A model generated the notes under the pieces. It had not been told where the DNA came from and ran no database searches. It saw nothing but the letters and a program-made list of their open reading frames with translations. A DNA stretch of 64,000 nt from the NCBI GenBank assembly GCA_025808555.1, contig CP075526.1, positions 1,132,712 to 1,196,711 of the forward strand. Direction: 5' to 3'. A program made the position numbers and the translations under genes. The DNA is from Anaerolineales bacterium (GTDB lineage: Bacteria > Chloroflexota > Anaerolineae > Anaerolineales > UBA11579). Below, piece after piece: positions 58,858 through 64,000 of the stretch (positions are counted from its first letter, which is position 1; the number at the start of each line of letters is the position of its first letter).

Positions 58858-59927
58858 CAGTGTTGGAGATTACTATTCAGGGTCGCAAGATCGGCCTGGA
58901 GCATCCTGCCTACTTTATTGCCGATATCGCCGCCAACCATGACGGCGATCTGGACCGCGCCATTGAACTTATCCGCCTGGCCAAAGAGGCTGGGGCCGAT
59001 GCCGCCAAGTTCCAGAACTTCCGCGCCCCCAAGATCGTCTCCGATTACGGTTTCCGTTCGCTAGGCGGCCAGATCTCCCACCAGGCCGCCTGGACCAAGA
59101 GTGTCGTCGAGGTCTATGAAGATGCCTCCATCCCGTTCGAGTGGACACCCATCCTCAAAGAGGCCTGCGACAAGTACGGCATCCATTATTTCTCGTCGCC
59201 GTATGACCACGATGCCATTGATATGCTGGAGCCGTATGTGCCCGCCTTCAAGGCCGGCTCCAGCCTGATGTCCTGGCCAGAGGCGATCGTGCGCATGGCC
59301 AGCTTTGGCAAGCCGATTCTGATGGCTACCGGTGATTGTGACATGGCCGATGTGGAGCGCGCCATGGCGGTGGTGCTACCGGTCAACCAGCAGATCGTGC
59401 TGATGCAATGCAACACCAACTACACTGCCGCCGAAAGCAACTACGACCACCTGCACCTCAATGTGCTCAAAACCTACGCTCAAAAATGGCCGAATGTGAT
59501 CCTGGGTCTGTCTGATCACACCCAGAGCGCCGCGCCCGTAGTGGGCGCGGTGGCGCTGGGGGCGCGTGTCATCGAGCGTCACTTTACCGATAGCAATGAC
59601 CGTGAAGGACCGGATCACAAATTCGCCCTCAATCCCGCCAATTGGGCCCACATGGTCAGCGAAGTGCGCATCTTGGAGCGTGCCCTTGGCTCTGAGCAGA
59701 AGTTTGTGGCCGAGAACGAGAAGGACACCTACATTGTGCAGCGCCATTGCCTGCGCGTAGCGCGTGACGTCAAGGCTGGCGAGGTCTTCACCGAAGACAT
59801 GCTCGAAGTGCTGCGCCCGGCTGTTGATGGTGCGCTGATGTCTTGGGATATTCCGCAGGTTCTGGGCAAAAAGGCCGCCGCCGACATGCCCTACGGCAAA
59901 GAAGTGCGCCTGAGCGATCTAGCATAG
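58854..59927 (+). CDS. neuB: N-acetylneuraminate/nonulosonate synthase (NeuB/SpsE-type)
   Basis: Condenses PEP with an N-acylamino sugar to form a nine-carbon acid. 357 residues, full length. TIM barrel: YFIADIAANHDGDLDRAIELIRLAKEAGADAAKFQ, FSSPYDHDAIDMLEPYVPAFKAGSS, MQCNTNYTA, LGLSDHTQSA, VIERHFTDSNDREGPDHKFALNP (intact GPDH). The SAF (antifreeze-like) domain occupies about 290-357: RCLRVARDVKAGEVFTEDMLEVLRP and the C-terminal MPYGKEVRLSDL. Flanked by a dehydratase, reductase and SpsF-type cytidylyltransferase as in spore-coat sps loci. Its stop lies in a short direct repeat. Confidence 0.93.
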   Translation: MTVLEITIQGRKIGLEHPAYFIADIAANHDGDLDRAIELIRLAKEAGADAAKFQNFRAPKIVSDYGFRSLGGQISHQAAWTKSVVEVYEDASIPFEWTPILKEACDKYGIHYFSSPYDHDAIDMLEPYVPAFKAGSSLMSWPEAIVRMASFGKPILMATGDCDMADVERAMAVVLPVNQQIVLMQCNTNYTAAESNYDHLHLNVLKTYAQKWPNVILGLSDHTQSAAPVVGAVALGARVIERHFTDSNDREGPDHKFALNPANWAHMVSEVRILERALGSEQKFVAENEKDTYIVQRHCLRVARDVKAGEVFTEDMLEVLRPAVDGALMSWDIPQVLGKKAAADMPYGKEVRLSDLA

Positions 59928-59948
59928 AGCTTGCTTGCATAGAGCTTG
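59922..59948 (+). repeat. 12-bp direct repeat at the neuB end
   Basis: GCATAGAGCTTG occurs at 59922-59933 and again at 59937-59948, separated by CTT. The first copy contains the neuB stop codon; the second ends one base before the next start. It looks like a small tandem duplication that lengthened the gap to 22 bases. Confidence 0.85.
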
Positions 59949-59949
59949 A

Positions 59950-60993
59950 ATGAAAGTGTTGTATATCAGTCAGCAGCATGGCCCGCATGACCGGCGCTTC
60001 CTGTCTGCCATTGCAGAGTTGGGGCACACCGGCTTGTTTCTATGCGCCGCCCCCGAGCGCGTACAGGCCGAGCATTTGCCGGCGGGCGTGCACGCGGTAC
60101 AGGGGCGTATTGCCGATGTGGTGCGTACCCACCGGCCAGACGTAGTTCATGCTGGCCCTTTGCACACTCTGGCCTGGCAAGCGGCCGGCGCTGGCGCCCG
60201 GCCGCTGGCCGCCATGTCGTGGGGCTCGGATATTCTCTACACCGCTCAGCGTAGCTGGTGGGCGCGCCGCAAAGTACGCGTCGCCTTGCGACAAGCGCGT
60301 GTGCTCATCGCCGATTGCCAGGCCGTAGTGGATGCGGCGGCCGAGCTGGGTTACGACCCGCAGCGCGCCGTAGTCTTTCCTTGGGGCATTGACCTGCAAC
60401 GTTTCCAGCCACTTGCGGCTGAAAGCGCACTACGCCAAAGCCTCAGTTGGCAGGATAGTTTCGTTTTGCTGCACCTGCGGAGCTGGGAGGCGGTCTACGA
60501 TACAGAGACGGCGCTGCAGGCCTTCTTCGCGCTGGCGCCCAGCCAGCCGCAGCTGCGTCTGCTGCTGCCCGGCGGCGGGCACCTGGCGCCGCGCATCCGC
60601 AAGCTGGTCGAACGCTCCGGCTTTGCGGAGCGTGTGCACATGCCCGGTTACCTCTCGCAGGAAGAATTACCGGAGTATTACCGCTCTGCGGACCTATACA
60701 TCAGTGCTTCGCGCAGCGACGGTTCGTCTGTCTCCTTGATGGAAGCGTTGGCGTGTGAGCTCCCTGCGCTGGTCTCTGATATTCCCGCCAACCGCGAGTG
60801 GGTACAACCCGGCCAGCAAGGCTGGCTGTTCCCGGTGAGCGATGCAGCCGCACTTGCCGATAAGATTGTGGCAGCCATGCAAACTGACTTGAAGCCTTAC
60901 GCACAACGCGCCCGCCAGCAGGCTGAAGCCCGCGCGGACTGGTCTAAGAACAAGCTGGGCCTGCAGCGCGCCTACGAAATGGCGGTGGCATGA
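59950..60993 (+). CDS. GT4-family glycosyltransferase
   Basis: 347 residues, GT-B fold. LYISQQHGPHDRRFLSAIAELGH replaces the usual glycine-rich start. PDVVHAGPLHTLAWQAA, AAMSWGSDILYTAQRS, VFPWGIDLQRFQPLA at the hinge; FVLLHLRSWEAVYDTETALQAF and ADLYISASRSDGSSVSLMEALACELPALVSDIPANREWVQPG, where the first position of the E-x7-E motif is Asp (SDGSSVSLMEA). Overlaps the SpsF-like gene by 4 bases. Donor could be the CMP-sugar made by its neighbours, but that is only positional evidence. Confidence 0.87.
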   Translation: MKVLYISQQHGPHDRRFLSAIAELGHTGLFLCAAPERVQAEHLPAGVHAVQGRIADVVRTHRPDVVHAGPLHTLAWQAAGAGARPLAAMSWGSDILYTAQRSWWARRKVRVALRQARVLIADCQAVVDAAAELGYDPQRAVVFPWGIDLQRFQPLAAESALRQSLSWQDSFVLLHLRSWEAVYDTETALQAFFALAPSQPQLRLLLPGGGHLAPRIRKLVERSGFAERVHMPGYLSQEELPEYYRSADLYISASRSDGSSVSLMEALACELPALVSDIPANREWVQPGQQGWLFPVSDAAALADKIVAAMQTDLKPYAQRARQQAEARADWSKNKLGLQRAYEMAVA

Positions 60994-61751
60994 GCGCTCC
61001 CAAAGTTGTCGCTATCATCCAGGCGCGCATGGGCTCCAGCCGTCTGCCCGGCAAGGTGCTGGCTGACCTCAACGGCCAGCCTGTGCTGGCTTGGGTGCTG
61101 CGCCGCACGCAGCGCGCCACTGGCATCCAGCAGGTGGCGGTGGCCGCGCCCGAAGGGGCGCTGGATGACCCACTGGCGGTTTACTGCGCCGAGCAAGGTG
61201 TAGCCTGCGTACGCGGCAGCCTGCACGATGTGCTCGACCGCTATATGCAGGCTGCCCGTCAGACTGAGGCCGATGTGATCGTGCGCATTACCGCTGATTG
61301 TCCATTCATTGACCCCGGTTTATTGGATGAGTATGTGCACAAATTTGTGAGCGCAGACCCACCGCTCGATTTCGCCGCCAACCGGCTGCCGCAAGGCCGC
61401 ACGATCCCGATCGGCCTGGATGCAGAGCTATGCACCCGCGCCGCGCTGGAAACGGCCTGGGCGGAAGCCAAAGAGCCGCACCAGCGCGAGCATGCGATGC
61501 CCTTCTTTTATGAGAATCCGCAGCGCTATCGCATCGCCGAATTCACGCATGAGCCGCCGTACGGTGATCTGCGCTGGACAGTGGATACGCCTGAGGATCT
61601 GGAGCTGGCGCGCGCCATCGCCAGCCAGTTTCCCGACGATACCTTTACATGGAAAGACATTCTGGCCCTGGTGCAGGCCAAACCTGATCTGGCGGACATC
61701 AATGCTGCCGTGCAACACAAGGACTACCGCCAGGTAGATGACCGCCGATGA
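60990..61751 (+). CDS. spsF: SpsF-type cytidylyltransferase
   Basis: 253 residues of the CMP-sugar synthetase fold. IIQARMGSSRLPGKVLADLNGQPVLAWVLRRTQ (10-42) is the SpsF signature. Then VAAPEGALDDPLAVYCAEQGV, RGSLHDVLDRYMQAARQTEADVIVRITADCPFIDPGLLDEYV with the metal-site Asp, and DLRWTVDTPEDLELARAIASQF. In Bacillus spore-coat loci SpsF is paired with the NeuB-like SpsE; the same pairing occurs here (neuB 58.9 kb). It should activate the nonulosonate with CTP. Coupled by 4-base overlaps on both sides. Confidence 0.9.
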   Translation: MSAPKVVAIIQARMGSSRLPGKVLADLNGQPVLAWVLRRTQRATGIQQVAVAAPEGALDDPLAVYCAEQGVACVRGSLHDVLDRYMQAARQTEADVIVRITADCPFIDPGLLDEYVHKFVSADPPLDFAANRLPQGRTIPIGLDAELCTRAALETAWAEAKEPHQREHAMPFFYENPQRYRIAEFTHEPPYGDLRWTVDTPEDLELARAIASQFPDDTFTWKDILALVQAKPDLADINAAVQHKDYRQVDDRR

Positions 61752-62647
61752 CGCAAGTATGCATCTTCACGGCCCCCAAGCCGTTCCGTGACCCGCACAT
61801 CACCACCATCCAGCGCAACGCGCTCGGCTCGTGGTTGGCCCTGGGTGAGGGTGTGGATATTGTGCTTGTAGGCAGCGATGAGGGCATTGCCGAGGCGGCA
61901 GCCGAGTTTCGCGTCAAGCATGTGTCTGAGGTGCCGGCTAATTCACACGGAACGCCACTGGTGAGCGCTATTTTTGACGCGGCGCGCCAGAACAGCACTG
62001 CGCCGTATCTGGTTTATGTCAACGCCGATATTATCTTTTATCCAAGCTTCTTGCAGTCCTTGCGGCAAGCCGCCGCTCAGGCGCCTGATTTTGTGCTTCT
62101 GGGCCGCCGCTATGATCTCGATATCACTCAGTCGCTGGAATTCTCGGCCGGTTGGGATAGTCGGCTACGGGCCGACATGCACGCCCGTGGCAAGCTGCAC
62201 AGCCGCGGCGGCAGCGATTATTTCGCCTTCCGGCGCCATCTGTATACTGGCATGCCTACCTTCGCCATTGGCCGGGCGGGCTGGGACAATTGGATGATGT
62301 ATGAGGCCAATCGCCGCAAGTGGCAAGCCATCGATTGCAGCGCGGATATAGAGATCGTGCACCAAAACCACAACTATGCCCATCTCAATAGTGAGCACGG
62401 CCACCAGCGTCACATCGAGACCGATGAGAATACGATGCTGGGCGGCGGCATGCGCAATATGTACATGTTGCTGGATGTGCCCTATGAGCTGGTGAATGGC
62501 AAAGTGCGCCGCGCAGGGTTGTCTGCCATCCGTGTACTTCGCAGCATTGAGCGCTGGCTGCAGCCGAACGCCATCGAGGGCCGCGGCTTGCGCTGGCGCA
62601 TCATGCGCCAGGTGCGCAACCTGCGCTTCGCTTTGGGAGGCCGTTAG
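61748..62647 (+). CDS. Glycosyltransferase-like protein (GT-A)
   Basis: 299 residues. The N-terminal IFTAPKPFRDPHITTIQRNALGSWLAL and VLVGSDEGIAEAAAEFRVKHV, with APYLVYVNADIIFYPSFLQSL carrying a NAD-type (N-A-D) motif in place of DxD, suggest a GT-A nucleotidyl-sugar fold. Similar proteins occur in many surface-glycan clusters without assigned activity. RGGSDYFAFRRHLY and GRAGWDNWMMYEANRRKW are conserved-looking. Overlaps spsF by 4 bases; 2 bases to the next gene. Confidence 0.75.
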   Translation: MTQVCIFTAPKPFRDPHITTIQRNALGSWLALGEGVDIVLVGSDEGIAEAAAEFRVKHVSEVPANSHGTPLVSAIFDAARQNSTAPYLVYVNADIIFYPSFLQSLRQAAAQAPDFVLLGRRYDLDITQSLEFSAGWDSRLRADMHARGKLHSRGGSDYFAFRRHLYTGMPTFAIGRAGWDNWMMYEANRRKWQAIDCSADIEIVHQNHNYAHLNSEHGHQRHIETDENTMLGGGMRNMYMLLDVPYELVNGKVRRAGLSAIRVLRSIERWLQPNAIEGRGLRWRIMRQVRNLRFALGGR

Positions 62648-62649
62648 CC

Positions 62650-63618
62650 ATGCGCGTCGGCCAGAACCCGATCAAATCTGTGGAAAGCATCGCTCCGCCT
62701 GCCCCGGTGACAGTCGTGGTCATCAGCTACATCCCGTTCCTCAGCGGCTACTACACACATAACCTTGAGCTGCTCAAGCTGTGCCTGGGTAGCCTACACG
62801 CCAACACCGAGGGCGCCTACGACCTGATGCTGTTTGACAACGGCTCGTGCGCCGAGGTGCGCGAGTACCTGCTGGCCGAACAGACCGCAGGCCGCATCCA
62901 GTACCTCACACTGTCGGAGCGCAATCTCGGCAAGCCGGCGGCCTGGAACATCTGCTTTGCAGCCGCGCCGGGTGAGTTCATCGCTTATGCGGATGCGGAT
63001 GTATATTTCTATAACGGCTGGCTAGCCAGCAGTCTGGATGCACTGCGTACCCTGCCGCAAGCCGGCATGGTGACCGCCATGCCCATGCTCACGCCGCAAA
63101 AATACTCCACAGCTACGGTCAAATGGGCCAAGGGGCAGCGCGGCGCCAAACTTGAAACAGGTCAGTTGTTCAGCTGGGATGATTTTTGGAAGCACGTCCG
63201 CAGCCTGGGCAACAGCGAGGAGCACGGGCGCGCCTTTTTCAAAGACAACAAGGCCGTACGCCTCAGCTACAAGAAACGCCAATACTGGGTCGGCGCCGCC
63301 CACTTCCAATTCACGGCGCGCAAGCGTATCTTGCAGGAAGTTTTGCCCATCCCGGCTGAGCGGCCAATGGGCCGCGTGCGCCTGCTGGACGAGGCCATCA
63401 ATGCGCGCGGCTACCTGCGCCTATCCACCGCCGAGTGGCATGTGCAGCATATGGGCAACCAACTGCCTGCTGCAGGGGACCTGTTGGGTGGCACTCTGCC
63501 CGTGGCTCCCATAGTGCAGAAACGCACATCCGCCATCTGGGGCTGGGCGCCGCTGCGCAAGCTGCTGCAGTGGCTCAACGGTTGGAGCTTTGACCGCTTG
63601 CATCGTACACAAAAATGA
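62650..63618 (+). CDS. GT2-family glycosyltransferase
   Basis: 322 residues. TVVVISYIPFLSGYYTHNLELLKLCLGSLHAN, DLMLFDNGSCAEVREYLL, LSERNLGKPAAWNICFAAAPGEFIAYADADVYFYNGW with a DAD metal motif near 116-118. A later GAAHFQFTARKRILQEVLP segment corresponds to the acceptor-side region. The C-terminus ends in a Trp-rich amphipathic stretch. Overlaps the next gene by 4 bases (ATGA). Confidence 0.87.
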   Translation: MRVGQNPIKSVESIAPPAPVTVVVISYIPFLSGYYTHNLELLKLCLGSLHANTEGAYDLMLFDNGSCAEVREYLLAEQTAGRIQYLTLSERNLGKPAAWNICFAAAPGEFIAYADADVYFYNGWLASSLDALRTLPQAGMVTAMPMLTPQKYSTATVKWAKGQRGAKLETGQLFSWDDFWKHVRSLGNSEEHGRAFFKDNKAVRLSYKKRQYWVGAAHFQFTARKRILQEVLPIPAERPMGRVRLLDEAINARGYLRLSTAEWHVQHMGNQLPAAGDLLGGTLPVAPIVQKRTSAIWGWAPLRKLLQWLNGWSFDRLHRTQK

Positions 63619-64000
63619 CACAACGTATCTTTATTAGCGCAGATCACGGCCTGGCCATCGTTTATTTCTTGCAAAGCGATGTCCTGCGCACTTTGCTCGA
63701 CGACGGCGTCGAGGTCGTGCTACTCACCGATGACGAGATCGTCGAACGCATTCGCAATCGCTTTGCTCAGCCCGGCCTGATCATCGAAGGGCTGCGACTC
63801 AAACAGGTCAAGCAGTATTTTCAGACGCGCTCCTATGGCGTTCAATGGTGGCTGGACTTTTTGCGCCGCGCGGGAGCGTCCAATCGCATCAACCTTGAGG
63901 CGGTAGATAGCTACATCAGTCAGGTGAAGGATGAGGCGCATTCGCGCCGCAAACTACTCTTCCCTTTTATGCAACTGGCCGTCGCCATCCTGCGCCGCAG
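63615..64000 (+). CDS. Unrecognised protein, 3' partial (N-terminal 128 residues)
   Basis: ATG 63615 overlaps the previous stop (ATGA), and the frame stays open to the right edge. The visible part begins with ISADHGLAIVYFLQSDVLRTLLDDGVEVVLLTDDE, a beta-alpha-beta start like the acceptor half of a GT-B or Rossmann protein. A basic and helical region follows (RSYGVQWWLDFLRRAGASNR). I do not recognise the family from this fragment; position makes a glycosyltransferase or sugar-processing role plausible. Confidence 0.6.
   Translation, partial: MTQRIFISADHGLAIVYFLQSDVLRTLLDDGVEVVLLTDDEIVERIRNRFAQPGLIIEGLRLKQVKQYFQTRSYGVQWWLDFLRRAGASNRINLEAVDSYISQVKDEAHSRRKLLFPFMQLAVAILRR

Noticed and set aside
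1-64000. CRISPR arrays, insertion sequences, prophage or defence systems
   Set aside because: No spaced repeat arrays, transposase, integrase, restriction or toxin-antitoxin genes were found on either strand.

Overview
The window reads as a chromosomal piece of a monoderm bacterium, most likely Chloroflexota (Anaerolineae-like). This is an inference from gene content: SpoVS without other sporulation genes, a plant-type leucine-rich-repeat lipoprotein, a DUF4349 lipoprotein, MutS2, CNNM/CorC, and large glycan clusters headed by EPS-type MarR regulators with ABC exporters. It also rests on several genes whose -10 box lies only a few bases before the start codon, suggesting leaderless mRNAs. No lipopolysaccharide or outer-membrane export genes are seen. 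Base composition is GC-rich, roughly 60-65% in sampled lines, except for an AT-richer stretch at about 28.9-32 kb. There are no insertion sequences, phage genes or CRISPR arrays.

1-24 kb holds housekeeping and metabolic genes on both strands. It starts with a PEP/pyruvate-binding protein (cut by the left edge) and a deoxynucleoside kinase, then convergent SpoVS and MutS2. A dispersed acyl-CoA carboxylase set follows: a methylcrotonyl-CoA-carboxylase-type beta subunit at 5.1 kb, and biotin carboxylase, biotin carrier, MaoC hydratase and CitE-like lyase at 10-13.3 kb. A membrane protein, a DinB protein and an LRR lipoprotein sit in between. Minus-strand genes then run through a DUF4349 lipoprotein, a metallophosphoesterase, cytidine deaminase, CNNM/CorC, GlmU, tRNA-Gln(UUG), a formyltransferase, a PIG-L deacetylase and a REC-roadblock protein. 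They end with a B12-type uptake operon (binding protein, permease, ATPase) behind a cobalamin riboswitch that has its own promoter and terminator.

24-64 kb is almost wholly plus-strand cell-surface polysaccharide synthesis. L-2-hydroxyglutarate oxidase and WecB lead into block A (26.4-42.5 kb): an EPS-type MarR regulator, a CMP-sugar synthetase-like protein, a short NeuB-like synthase, many GT2/GT4 glycosyltransferases, an MsbA-like ABC exporter, a cupin, a DegT aminotransferase and methyltransferases. Nearly every gene overlaps the next by 4 bases. Block B (42.5-49.8 kb) has its own promoter and holds one GT4 and three large GT-C-like membrane proteins. Block C (49.9-64 kb) is headed by a paralogue of the block A regulator. 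It holds sugar epimerases, a Wzm/Wzt ABC exporter with a carbohydrate-binding tail, a capsule-synthesis-like protein, a PseB-type dehydratase, a RmlD-like reductase, a NeuB/SpsE synthase, a SpsF cytidylyltransferase and further glycosyltransferases. It runs off the right edge.

The most noteworthy signal is regulatory. The two paralogous regulators sit first in blocks A and C. Each promoter carries the same spaced motif, AATTCA-N4-CTGAA, at the same place relative to the -10 box, which suggests a shared autoregulatory operator. Other points of interest are the regulators' unusual C-terminal extension, leaderless promoters, the split carboxylase linked to MaoC and CitE genes, a CNNM/CorC gene with no normal start codon for its first membrane helix, and a SAF-less NeuB homologue with an altered motif.
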